Assembly (NCBI GenBank): GCA_034435055.1
Contig: DAOTXS010000087.1
Coordinates: 1-64,000, forward strand
Source: DAOTXS01 sp034435055
GTDB taxonomy: Bacteria > Chloroflexota > Anaerolineae > UBA4142
Length of the DNA: 64,000 nt
Direction: 5' to 3'
Shown: positions 32,144 to 40,469 of the stretch, in pieces
Position numbering within the stretch: the first letter of the stretch is position 1
Layout of the letters: the number at the start of each line of letters is the position of its first letter
Notes under the pieces: generated by a model
What the model was told of the DNA's origin: nothing
Database searches by the model: none
The model's input: only the letters and a program-made list of their open reading frames with translations
Made by a program: the position numbers and the translations under genes

Positions 32144-33241
32144 GTGTGGGGGGATGTGGCGGCAAAAACCGATGCGCGGTTGACGGACAGCGCGGCGCGC
32201 AATCTTGCCGATGGGTTGATTTTGCTGGACGCACACCAGCGCGTCGCATTTTGGAATTCTCGCGCCCAAACACTGCTGGGGTGGTCGGCGGAGGAAGTGC
32301 TGGGGCACACCATCGATGAATTGATCGATTGTCTGGCGGAGCGTTCCACCACCCCCGATACCGTGCGCGTCCATTTGCAAGCCGGCTGGAATTCCTGCGA
32401 TCCCGATCACACCACAGAAATGGAATTGCATCTGCCCGGCGATGACCCCAAGCCATCCTGCGTCGTTGTCGTGCGATTTTTCCAGCTCGATGAGGGGCTT
32501 GGCACCGGCATCATCGTGCGCGACGTAACGCGCGAACGCACCGCCGACGCGCTCAAAACACAATTGCTTGCCACCGTTTCGCACGAACTGCGAACGCCGC
32601 TCGCATCGATCAAAGGATTTGCGACGACACTCTTGCGGCAGGATGTCAAATGGGACGAAGCAACCCAGCGCGATTTCCTCCGCATCATCGAGGAAGAGAG
32701 CGACCGGCTGACCGAGATTATCGACAATCTGCTCGATATGTCGCAGATCGAAGCCGGCGCGTTGCGGATCGCCATTCAACCGATCCAGCTCCGCAAACTG
32801 ATTCGCGATGTGGTGGACGAAATGCGGATGCGCACCGAAGCGCACTATTTCGTCGTCGATCTGCCGGCGGAAATGCCGCGCGTGCAAGCCGACCCGCGCC
32901 GCATCCGTCAGGTGTTGATGAATCTGATCGGGAATGCAATCAAGTATTCCAAGCGCGGACAAATCACCGTCGCTTGTGAAGTGGACGACGCGCATATGAC
33001 CATCAGCGTCGCCGATCAAGGCGAAGGGATTCCGGCAGAATATCACAATAAAATTTTCGATCACTTTTTCCAAATCGATGGCGCCTCCACGCGGCGCGTA
33101 GGCGGCAGTGGACTGGGGCTGGCAATCTCGCGCGGCATCATCGAAGCGCATCAAGGCAAGATTTGGGTCGAGAGTGAACCGGGCAAAGGCAGTACTTTTC
33201 GATTTACTTTGCCGCTCGCGGGGGACGAGGGAGACGGATGA
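32144..33241 (+). CDS. Soluble PAS histidine kinase
   Basis: 365 residues from the GTG at 32144 (GAGGAG 10 bases upstream), preferred because promoter and terminator lie before it. PAS domain (about 12-125: NLADGLILLDAHQRVAFWNS, LLGWSAEEVLGHTI), HisKA with His147 (LLATVSHELRTPLASIKGF), ATPase domain (NLIGNAIKYSKRGQITVAC, VADQGEGIPAEYHNKIFDHF, GGSGLGLAISRGIIEAHQG). No TM segment. It overlaps the next gene by 4 bases. No response regulator adjoins it. Confidence 0.9.
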   Translation: MWGDVAAKTDARLTDSAARNLADGLILLDAHQRVAFWNSRAQTLLGWSAEEVLGHTIDELIDCLAERSTTPDTVRVHLQAGWNSCDPDHTTEMELHLPGDDPKPSCVVVVRFFQLDEGLGTGIIVRDVTRERTADALKTQLLATVSHELRTPLASIKGFATTLLRQDVKWDEATQRDFLRIIEEESDRLTEIIDNLLDMSQIEAGALRIAIQPIQLRKLIRDVVDEMRMRTEAHYFVVDLPAEMPRVQADPRRIRQVLMNLIGNAIKYSKRGQITVACEVDDAHMTISVADQGEGIPAEYHNKIFDHFFQIDGASTRRVGGSGLGLAISRGIIEAHQGKIWVESEPGKGSTFRFTLPLAGDEGDG

Positions 33242-34149
33242 ACGGATCAATCCAAGTTACTTTTTGGGGCGTGCGCGGGAGTTATCCCACACCCGGTCCC
33301 CGCACCGCGCGGATTGGCGGCAACACATCGTGTATCCAAGTGCGCGCGGGCAAACACAATATCATTCTCGATGCCGGCACCGGCATTATCGGTTTGGGAC
33401 GCGCGCTGATGGCACAACATCGCACCAACAACCAATCGATTACGGCGACGTTATTATTTTCCCACACGCATCACGACCACACGCAGGGTTTCCCCTTCTT
33501 CAATCCCATTTATTCTCCCACGACGACGTTGTATGTTTTTGGGCCCAAAACTTTGCACGAAGATTTGGAACAAGTCCTCTCCCGCGCAATGTTGCCGCCG
33601 GTTTTTCCAGTCGATTTTGATCGACTGCCGTGCACGCGCGTGATGCGCAATCTCAACGAAGGTGAAGTGATCGTCTTGAATCATCAAGATAACGTGCCGC
33701 GCGTCCTCGCCGAGTACCGCGACGCGCTCCCGGCATCGGAAGAAAACGTGTTGATTCGCGTGATGCGCTCACACGCGCATCCGCAAGGTGTTTTCGTCTA
33801 CTGCATCGAACACCGTGGTAAATCGGTTGTCTATGCGACGGACACAGAAGGATACGCCAACGGCGATCAACGGTTAATCAATTTCGTGCGCGGCGCGACA
33901 ATGCTGATTCACGACGCGCAGTACACTGAGACCGAGTACGCCAGTGCGATTTCACCGCGCCAAGGTTGGGGACACAGCACGTGGCAAATGGCGGTCGATG
34001 TGGCTAAAGCATCCGGCGTGCAACAACTAGTCTTGTTCCACCACGAACCCGAACACGATGATGCCACACTAGAGCAAATCGAAAAGCATGTGCAAAGTGT
34101 TTTCCCGGCGACGGTGCTGGCGCGCGAAGGCGTAACTCTGCAAGTCTAA
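33238..34149 (+). CDS. Metallo-beta-lactamase-fold hydrolase
   Basis: 303 residues. MBL-fold with HTHHDHTQGFPFFNP (the metal-binding HxHxDH motif in the variant H-T-H-H-D-H), an N-terminal strand VTFWGVRGSYPTPGPRTARI, and VVYATDTEGYA near the second metal region. The VRGSxPTPG pattern is typical of the phosphoribosyl 1,2-cyclic-phosphodiesterase-like and CheY-associated MBL group, often encoded next to signalling kinases. Translationally coupled to the kinase (ATGA). Substrate unknown, perhaps a cyclic nucleotide-type phosphodiester. Confidence 0.8.
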   Translation: MNGSIQVTFWGVRGSYPTPGPRTARIGGNTSCIQVRAGKHNIILDAGTGIIGLGRALMAQHRTNNQSITATLLFSHTHHDHTQGFPFFNPIYSPTTTLYVFGPKTLHEDLEQVLSRAMLPPVFPVDFDRLPCTRVMRNLNEGEVIVLNHQDNVPRVLAEYRDALPASEENVLIRVMRSHAHPQGVFVYCIEHRGKSVVYATDTEGYANGDQRLINFVRGATMLIHDAQYTETEYASAISPRQGWGHSTWQMAVDVAKASGVQQLVLFHHEPEHDDATLEQIEKHVQSVFPATVLAREGVTLQV

Positions 34150-34178
34150 CCCCTCGATGAACGAGGGGTCTCTTTTTC
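34149..34178 (+). terminator. Intrinsic terminator
   Basis: ACCCCTCG and CGAGGGGT form an 8-bp stem around ATGAA, followed by CTCTTTTT, just after the metallo-hydrolase gene. Confidence 0.85.
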
Positions 34179-34219
34179 GGTACTGCCGTCACATTGCGTT
34201 GCGACACGCGCGGCGTTAC

Positions 34220-34337
34220 TAACGAATGGTACTAACTAATGGTCTAGTTTGCAGGTGGATGGCTGTGAGATTCAAGTAGCGCGTTGCAAAATCAAAGCAC
34301 GAAATTTGCTCAAGCATCGCCCTAGCACCATTCGTTA
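34220..34337. mobile_element. MITE family 3, copy 1 (118 bp)
   Basis: TAACGAATGGTACTA (34220-34234) is matched at 14 of 15 positions by the inverse of TAACGAATGGTGCTA (34323-34337). The inner right side (GCTCAAGCATCGCC) recurs in inverse at 40362-40380. It fills the spacer before the secreted-protein gene. Confidence 0.65.
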
Positions 34338-34372
34338 CCATGATTCCATCCTCATCGTTGGAGCAATGTCAG

Positions 34373-35104
34373 ATGAAACTTTTGTTTAGCGGGATCGCTG
34401 CCAGCTTATTGATCGTTCTTTTGATCTTGACCTTTTTCGTTCCACCCGCGCCGCGCGCAATCGCATTGGGCAATCCGTGCGCCGCCGACCCCAACAATCT
34501 CACGACGAATGGCTCGATGGCGGGACCGGGTTATTCCGCGCCGCCGTACGGCATCGTGGCAAGTAGTTGGACGCCGTTTTTGCTCAGCGCCGATTTGCCA
34601 GTTTTTGAGTGGGTGAATTATAATTCCAACGGCGATGTGGCGAATACCGGCTCGCAATACATTTGGTCCGATTATCAACCGTACGGCGCGGGACCGTTCG
34701 ACGCGGGGATTTATCAAACGATCACCGGCTTGACCGCCGGCAAATATTATCGATTTTGGATCGGCTTTGCGCAAGCGGCGTACGATCTTGATGGAAGTGG
34801 CAATCAACGCACGAATACGATTGGCAGACAAGCCGGCGTCGATCGGACGGGCGGGAGTATTCCAACTTCGCCGAACGTGGAATGGGGCGAGGTTTATTGG
34901 GACGGGATCGCCGCGCTCAACATTCCCGCGCTGTCGTTGACGTTTGCGCCGCAAAATAATTCTGCGACGATTTTTCTGCGCGTCGTGAATCAAAATAACA
35001 TCGGGCGAAGCAAAGTGTGGTTCGATGCCGTGTGTATGGAATTGCTGAATCCGCAACCACCGACGCCGGGAATTGTGTTTCTGCCTTTTGTCAAACGTGA
35101 GTGA
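34373..35104 (+). CDS. Secreted protein of unknown function with C-terminal FLPFVKRE tag
   Basis: 243 residues from the ATG at 34373 (RBS GGAG). Signal peptide about 1-30. The mature part reads as an all-beta domain beginning NPCAADPNNLTTNGSMAGPG, an N-G/SM start common to carbohydrate-binding-like sandwich domains, with GITxGKYYRFWIGFA-type strands (LTAGKYYRFWIGFAQAA). The protein ends IVFLPFVKRE, matching the aromatic-Leu-Pro tail of the 1754 protein (YLPVITK). I infer an extracellular carbohydrate- or surface-binding module. No enzyme motif seen. Confidence 0.65.
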   Translation: MKLLFSGIAASLLIVLLILTFFVPPAPRAIALGNPCAADPNNLTTNGSMAGPGYSAPPYGIVASSWTPFLLSADLPVFEWVNYNSNGDVANTGSQYIWSDYQPYGAGPFDAGIYQTITGLTAGKYYRFWIGFAQAAYDLDGSGNQRTNTIGRQAGVDRTGGSIPTSPNVEWGEVYWDGIAALNIPALSLTFAPQNNSATIFLRVVNQNNIGRSKVWFDAVCMELLNPQPPTPGIVFLPFVKRE

Positions 35105-35229
35105 ATAGACGTTTTCTGAAATAATGAATCCGTAGATTTCGCCGATCACACAGATGAAATTTTTCTGGGAAATCCGTGTAACCTGTGGATTAACTTTCTG
35201 CATTTTGGCTATTCCGGATAACGTTTATT
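35104..35229. mobile_element. MITE family 2, copy D
   Basis: Outer ends AATAGACGTTTTCTGAAATA and the inverse of AATAAACGTTATCCGGAATA match at 16 of 20 positions. The core 35127-35191 holds the AATCCGTAGATTT/AATCCGTGTAACC palindrome. It starts at the stop region of the secreted-protein gene, and MITE family 1 copy 3 is inserted a few bases beyond its right end. Confidence 0.65.
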
Positions 35230-35233
35230 AAAA

Positions 35234-35350
35234 ACTCACCTTACGCAAACCGAATTGTTTTACCGCCAAGCACGCGGAGACCGCTGAGATTTTTCAGGAT
35301 TTTTCTCTGCGAACTTTGCGTTCTCAGCGGTGAAATTGCGTAACGTCAGT
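35234..35350. mobile_element. 117-bp MITE (family 1), copy 3
   Basis: Terminal repeats ACTCACCTTACGCAA and the inverse of ACTGACGTTACGCAA, exact target duplication TAAAA on both sides, internal 10-bp perfect inverted pair ACCGCTGAGA/TCTCAGCGGT. It lies in the 315-bp spacer before the GH172-like giant, which otherwise holds only the family-2 element and no clear promoter. Confidence 0.92.
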
Positions 35351-35419
35351 TAAAAATTTCTGTTCACGAAGAAAAATTTAGTGTTTCTTCGTGAAAAAGA
35401 ATTTTGGGGAAAACGCGCG

Positions 35420-38400
35420 ATGAAAATCAAAATCTTTTGTTTTCTCGTTGTGGTATTTGTCGCGATGAACGTTTTGCCGACGAACGCCGCCGCGACTGAA
35501 CCGTACGGCATCGCCGCGATGCTCCAGTTCGACCGAATGCCGTACCTCAAAACGGATGTAATCGCGGGCGGTCAATCGAGTTACGACCGCGCGGGTGGCA
35601 ATCGCGATTATAGCAATTATCTTTACACCGATTCGTTGGGCGATTTTGTCCTCCTCGATCTCAAAGGTCCCGGCACCATTTATCGCCTGTGGTCGACCGG
35701 CTTTCCGGTCGACGGTCGCATCAAATTTTATTTCGATGGCGAAACCACCCCGCGCGTGAATATGCTTTTGATCGATTTGTTTTCCGGCAAATATCCTCCG
35801 TTCTTGACGCCGCTCGTCGGCGATTCGCGCGTGTCGAGCGGCGGTTATTACTCGTATGTGCCGATGCCGTTTCAGCACAGCGTGAAAATTTCGGTGAACG
35901 GCGTTGGCAAAAATTTTTACTACAACGTTGGTTATCACACGTACAGCTCGGCTACGCCGGTTACAACTTGGACAACGTCGCAAGATACCACCGCCGTGCG
36001 CGATTTGTGGAAGCGCGCCGGGACAGACCCCAAGAGTGATGCCGGCAACACGACGACGGCTGGCGTCGCCAATGTGCCGGCAGGCGGCGCGCAAACGATT
36101 TTGGATCTCGCCGGCCCGCGTTCCCTTTCGTCGATCAAACTGCGCGTGTCCGGCGTGTCGCCGGGAAGTTTGGACGCAGACGACATTTTGCGAAACGTTT
36201 GGCTTCGCATCAACTGGGACGATGAAGCATCGCCCGGCGTGCTTGCGCCGCTTGGTTCATTTTTTGGAATGGGACAATTTGGTTTTTACTCCACGCGTGC
36301 GTTGGCATTGGGCATCGACGATTCCAACACGCTGTACTTTTATTTGCCGATGCCGTTTGCCAAACGCGCGGTGGTTCAAATCGTCAATCAACGTCTGAGC
36401 AAAACCGATCTGACATACGAAATCAAACATCAACCGTTCGCCGATTCATTTCAAAAGGTTGGTTATTTGCGCACGCAGTACAACGTTCAAAAACACGATG
36501 GCAACGACCGTACCGATATTTTGGTACTCGACGTGCAAGGCGCCGGACATTTCGTCGGTGTCGTCGATTCGATGGAAGGATCGCGTTATCGATATTATTT
36601 GGAAGGCGACGAGCGGATTTACATCGACGATAATCCGACGCCAGCGATTCACGGCACCGGCACGGAAGATTTTTTCAACGCCGGCTGGTATTTTTTGAAC
36701 GGGTCATTTACATTGCCCCAGCACGGAAATACGTTTAATGATCCGGACAGTGCGCGCGACCGAACGTCAGCGTATCGATTATTTTTGCAGGACGCAATTC
36801 CCTTTACCAAGCGGATCAAGATTGGCATCGAGCACGGCGGCGAAAACGATGTGGACGAGTTTGCGTGGGTCTTGGCGTTTTATTATCTGAAACCTACCGG
36901 CGTTTTGCCGCCCCCGGTCTCGCCGTCTCCAACGTTGCCGCTTTCGATCACACCACCGCCGCTTTCGCCGACGCCGGTTACACCAACTCCCACTGTCGTT
37001 ACGCCGTCGCCGACGCCGCCGAGTTGTGTGCTTGATAACCTTGCGACGATTAACGTCGGCGGCAGGCCCAAAGCGATTGCCGTTGACCCAGCAACGCACC
37101 GCGCGTTCGTTGCGCTGTTCGATTCCTCGTCGGTCGCGGTGATCGATACGCAGACCAATCGATTGCTCGCAACATGGCAAACGGACGGCAGAGGTAATTC
37201 CAACGGCATCGCGTTTGCCAACGGTCGCGTGTACGTAACTAAACGCAACACCGCGCAAGTGTCGATGATCGACGCAACGACCGGCCAGTTCAGCGGTAAT
37301 TTGAATGTAGGGCAATTGCCGTACGGCATCGCCGCGCAGAACAATCGCTTGTGGGTGGCGAATTTTAGCGACGGCACCGTTGCGACCTTTGAACTGCCGG
37401 CGCATCGATTCATCGCCGCGCCGCGCGTGGGCGGCTATGCCGAACTCATCGCGCCGTTGAATGATCGCGCGTACGTTTCGTTCTGGGACGCCGGCGTTGC
37501 CATCGTCGATGCCGCCGGCGGCTTGCGCGGCACGATTCCGTTGGGGCTGGGCACGTACGGCGTCGCCGCGAATGCACAGACGAATCGTGTTTACGCAACG
37601 AATCGCGTTGCGCAAAGTGTGAGTGTGATCGATGCGAATACGAACACGGTTGTTCAATCGATGCGTGAAGTTTCTGCGCCGTTTGCCCTCGCGGTAAATC
37701 CGGCGACAAATCATTTGTTCGAGGTGTTGGCGTACGATAATTTGGTGCGCGTGCGCAACGCCGCCACACTCGCCTTCATCGCCGATTTGCCGGTTGGCGC
37801 GCAAGGTGATGAAGGCGGCGACGGGATTGCGCTGGTCGATAATCAAATTTACGTAGCGAATAATCAAGCCTCCAGCGTGAGCGTGATTTCCGATTCGTGC
37901 ATTGTCGCGCCGACGCCCACGCACACGCCAACCACCACACGTACCCACACGCCATCATCGGCTACACCTACTTTCACGGCGACGGCGACGCGCACGTCAA
38001 CTGCATCGCCAACCACGCCAACATTGACTCCAACGCACACGCCAACCTCAACGCCGACGCAGACGACTACGCCGGCGGCGGGTGCGGTACGCGTGAGCGA
38101 AGAAACGATTGCGTTAAACGCTTATCCGTATCAAGCCGCGTGGCGCGACGTTATCGATACGCGATTCAATTATCCGTTTCTCCAGTTCGATCGGCGAGTG
38201 TACGATTCATTACCCAAGACAATTACTTCCCGATCATTCAAACTCATCGTGTTGGAAAACGACTATTTGCGGTTATCGTTTTTGCCGGAATTGGGTGGAC
38301 GATTGTACCAAGTGGTGTTCAAACCGACCGGGCAAAAAGTGTTTTACAACAACGCCGTGCTGAAACCGTCGCCGTGGGGACCGCCGCAACAAAGCGGCTG

Positions 38401-39406
38401 GCTCGCCGTCGGTGGAATGGAATGGGCATTGCCGGTCGATGAACACGGGTACGCGTGGGGCGTCCCGTGGAATTACACGCTCGAGCAATTTGCAGATCGC
38501 GCGACGATTACGTTTACCGATTCGCAAGCGGCTGATCGCGTGCGCGCACGAATTGCGGTTACGTTGCCGGCGGGCGCGGCGTATTTCGTCGTGCAACCGC
38601 GCATCGAAAATCAAACCCGTTCATCGGTCGGGGTGCAATTCTGGCTCAACGCAATGCTCGCGCTCGATTCGAGAAACGTGCGGGCGGAAACGGAATTTAT
38701 TTTGCCGGCGGCGCAAGTTTTTGTGCACAGCACCGGCGACGCGTCGATTCCACGTCAGTACGTTCCCCCCGACGGTGCACCATCGCCCGCCGCGCCGATG
38801 CCGTGGTCCGTCGTCGATGGACACGATTTGTCGCGTTACGGCAATTGGCGCGATTATCTTGGTGTGTTTGTAACTGCGCCCACGCAAAATTTCACCGGCG
38901 CATACAATCACGCCAACGATTTGGGCATCGCGCGTATCTTTCCGCCCACGCAAGCGCCGGGCGTCAAGTTGTTTGGCTGGAGTTCGCGGTTTGGCGCACG
39001 AACGTTGTGGACGGATGATGCAAGTGATTACTTTGAGTTGTGGGGCGGACTGCCGCGCACGTTTTTCCGCAACGATGATGTGACGCTCGCGGCGGGCGAA
39101 GCGCGCGAGTGGGATGAATACTGGATGCCGTTTGTGCGCACGGGCGGTTTGAGCGCGGCGACAACGCGCGCGGTGCTGGGGCTGACCATCAACGAAAGTT
39201 ATCGCGCGACGGTGGGAGTTGCGGTTACACAAGCAAACACGCGCGGCACTTTGATCTTGTCGCGCGACGGAGGCGAGGTCAAACGTTGGAGTCTTGCGCT
39301 CGATCCCGCAAACACATTCCGCGAGCAATTGGACGTGCCGCGCGGCGGCAAATACACCTTACGCTTTGTGGCTGAAGATGGAAGTGTGATTGCGGAGACA
39401 AAATAG
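35420..39406 (+). CDS. Secreted GH172 (DUF2961)-like / beta-propeller / DUF5107 protein
   Basis: 1328 residues from the ATG at 35420. Signal peptide about 1-23. Residues about 35-490 are a DUF2961/GH172-like domain (LLDLKGPGTIYRLWSTG, and the conserved GTGTEDFFNAGWYF block, likely carrying a catalytic acid). A Pro/Thr linker leads to a YVTN-type beta-propeller (about 540-835; repeats of VAVIDTQTNRLLATW and VYATNRVAQSVSVIDANTNT type). A long Thr/Pro linker (about 838-890) and a DUF5107-like domain (about 915-1230; LIVLENDYLRLSFLPELGGR, GGMEWALPVDEHGYAWG) follow. GH172 enzymes act on fructo- or arabinofuranosides, so this is likely an extracellular glycan-handling protein. Substrate unknown. 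Confidence 0.8.
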   Translation: MKIKIFCFLVVVFVAMNVLPTNAAATEPYGIAAMLQFDRMPYLKTDVIAGGQSSYDRAGGNRDYSNYLYTDSLGDFVLLDLKGPGTIYRLWSTGFPVDGRIKFYFDGETTPRVNMLLIDLFSGKYPPFLTPLVGDSRVSSGGYYSYVPMPFQHSVKISVNGVGKNFYYNVGYHTYSSATPVTTWTTSQDTTAVRDLWKRAGTDPKSDAGNTTTAGVANVPAGGAQTILDLAGPRSLSSIKLRVSGVSPGSLDADDILRNVWLRINWDDEASPGVLAPLGSFFGMGQFGFYSTRALALGIDDSNTLYFYLPMPFAKRAVVQIVNQRLSKTDLTYEIKHQPFADSFQKVGYLRTQYNVQKHDGNDRTDILVLDVQGAGHFVGVVDSMEGSRYRYYLEGDERIYIDDNPTPAIHGTGTEDFFNAGWYFLNGSFTLPQHGNTFNDPDSARDRTSAYRLFLQDAIPFTKRIKIGIEHGGENDVDEFAWVLAFYYLKPTGVLPPPVSPSPTLPLSITPPPLSPTPVTPTPTVVTPSPTPPSCVLDNLATINVGGRPKAIAVDPATHRAFVALFDSSSVAVIDTQTNRLLATWQTDGRGNSNGIAFANGRVYVTKRNTAQVSMIDATTGQFSGNLNVGQLPYGIAAQNNRLWVANFSDGTVATFELPAHRFIAAPRVGGYAELIAPLNDRAYVSFWDAGVAIVDAAGGLRGTIPLGLGTYGVAANAQTNRVYATNRVAQSVSVIDANTNTVVQSMREVSAPFALAVNPATNHLFEVLAYDNLVRVRNAATLAFIADLPVGAQGDEGGDGIALVDNQIYVANNQASSVSVISDSCIVAPTPTHTPTTTRTHTPSSATPTFTATATRTSTASPTTPTLTPTHTPTSTPTQTTTPAAGAVRVSEETIALNAYPYQAAWRDVIDTRFNYPFLQFDRRVYDSLPKTITSRSFKLIVLENDYLRLSFLPELGGRLYQVVFKPTGQKVFYNNAVLKPSPWGPPQQSGWLAVGGMEWALPVDEHGYAWGVPWNYTLEQFADRATITFTDSQAADRVRARIAVTLPAGAAYFVVQPRIENQTRSSVGVQFWLNAMLALDSRNVRAETEFILPAAQVFVHSTGDASIPRQYVPPDGAPSPAAPMPWSVVDGHDLSRYGNWRDYLGVFVTAPTQNFTGAYNHANDLGIARIFPPTQAPGVKLFGWSSRFGARTLWTDDASDYFELWGGLPRTFFRNDDVTLAAGEAREWDEYWMPFVRTGGLSAATTRAVLGLTINESYRATVGVAVTQANTRGTLILSRDGGEVKRWSLALDPANTFREQLDVPRGGKYTLRFVAEDGSVIAETK

Positions 39407-39515
39407 ACATTACTCGAAATAACCAATTGATCCCAAAAATAATCTGCAGATTTCGCCGATTACACAGATTATTTTTTCTGAGAAATCTGCGGATAACCGA
39501 TTTCTGATAGCGTCT
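39402..39515. mobile_element. MITE family 2, copy E (degenerate)
   Basis: GACATTACTCGAAAT at the left and the inverse of GACGCTATCAGAAAT at the right enclose the core AATCTGCAGATTTCGCCGAT with closing AGAAATCTGCGGAT. It begins at the stop of the GH172-like gene. Confidence 0.5.
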
Positions 39516-39522
39516 CAAAAAT

Positions 39523-39560
39523 CACGGGCGAGGTGTAATCCCCGCCCGTGTTGTTCTTTC
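39523..39560. terminator. Bidirectional terminator between convergent genes
   Basis: CACGGGCG and CGCCCGTG arms with further G-C pairs near the loop. TTGTTCTTT follows on the plus strand and ATTTTTG on the minus strand. Confidence 0.75.
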
Positions 39561-40321
39561 TATTGCACCCCGAAACGCATTTGAACTGAGACGACTATTT
39601 CAAGTTCGCCGGTTTCCACCGGCACCGACGCGGCTTCCGCCGCCATCACGCCGCCCGTGCGCAAAATCGGTTGCGGTGTGACAACTCCCTCGCTGATCGA
39701 AATCACTTTGCCCAGCGCAATCCCGGCGGCTTGTGCCAATTGTCCGGCTTTGCTTTGCGCGTCTTTAATCGCCGCGGCGCGCGCTTGCTGTTGGTACGTC
39801 GCTGGGTCGTCGACGCCGAACGAGATGCCATACACATTGTTTGCGCCTGCAGCGACGACGGCATCCAAAATCTTGCCCACATCATCGATCTTGCGAATCG
39901 TAACGCTCACTTGATTGTTGACGCGATAGCCAGTGATGCGCGGCGGCTCGCCTTGCCGGGTTGAACTGGTAACCGGGAAAACATTGAACGCCGTCGTTTG
40001 AATGTCCTTTTCGGCAACACCCAAACTCTTGATCTTGTCGATCACCGCGCTCATTTTACTGTTCGATTGACTTACCGCTTCCGCGAGCGTCGCGGCATTC
40101 GTTTCCACGCCGATGCTCGTTGTGGCGATGTTCGGTTTCACGCGCACGCGCCCGGTGCCGGACACGCTGATTCCACCATCGACAGTTTGCGTGGTTTGCA
40201 ACGCCCCCACGCTCGCTGCGACACTTGGCGTCGCGCGCGGTGACATTGCGGTAAACGCAAATAATCCCGCCGAGACCATAACAATCAATATCGCAATCGC
40301 GATAACCATTCGATTAACCAT
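39560..40321 (-). CDS. SIMPL domain (DUF541) protein
   Basis: 253 residues from the ATG at 40321 (RBS GAGGAGGAC). An N-terminal TM/signal helix (about 3-24) and a SIMPL domain: ISVSGTGRVRVKPNIATTSI, ETNAATLAEAVSQSNSKMSA, IKSLGVAEKDIQTTAFNVFP, and later AAAIKDAQSKAGQLAQAAG. SIMPL proteins of the E. coli YggE type are periplasmic or outer-surface proteins linked with oxidative-stress protection; precise activity unknown. It lies between a MITE family 3 copy and a convergent terminator. Confidence 0.88.
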   Translation of the reverse strand: MVNRMVIAIAILIVMVSAGLFAFTAMSPRATPSVAASVGALQTTQTVDGGISVSGTGRVRVKPNIATTSIGVETNAATLAEAVSQSNSKMSAVIDKIKSLGVAEKDIQTTAFNVFPVTSSTRQGEPPRITGYRVNNQVSVTIRKIDDVGKILDAVVAAGANNVYGISFGVDDPATYQQQARAAAIKDAQSKAGQLAQAAGIALGKVISISEGVVTPQPILRTGGVMAAEAASVPVETGELEIVVSVQMRFGVQ

Positions 40322-40346
40322 TTTTGTCCTCCTCAAGTTTTCGTAC

Positions 40347-40427
40347 TAACGAATAGTGCTAGTGCGATGCTTGAGCAAATGCCCACTAGGCACTTTCATG
40401 TTGATGCACTACTAGCATCATTCGCTA
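40347..40427. mobile_element. MITE family 3, copy 2 (81 bp, internally deleted)
   Basis: TAACGAATAGTGCTA (40347-40361) against the inverse of TAGCGAATGATGCTA (40413-40427), 12 or more of 15 matching. The inner part GTGCGATGCTTGAGCAAAT is the inverse of the inner right side of copy 1. It lies upstream of the SIMPL gene on its 5' side. Confidence 0.6.
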
Positions 40428-40469
40428 CCACAATCAAGACGATTGAAGGGTCGAAAAAGTTCCACGCCC

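Noticed and set aside
36779..37948. Open frame on the minus strand opposite the beta-propeller gene
   Set aside because: Arg/His-rich, without motifs, and fully inside a well-supported secreted-protein gene.
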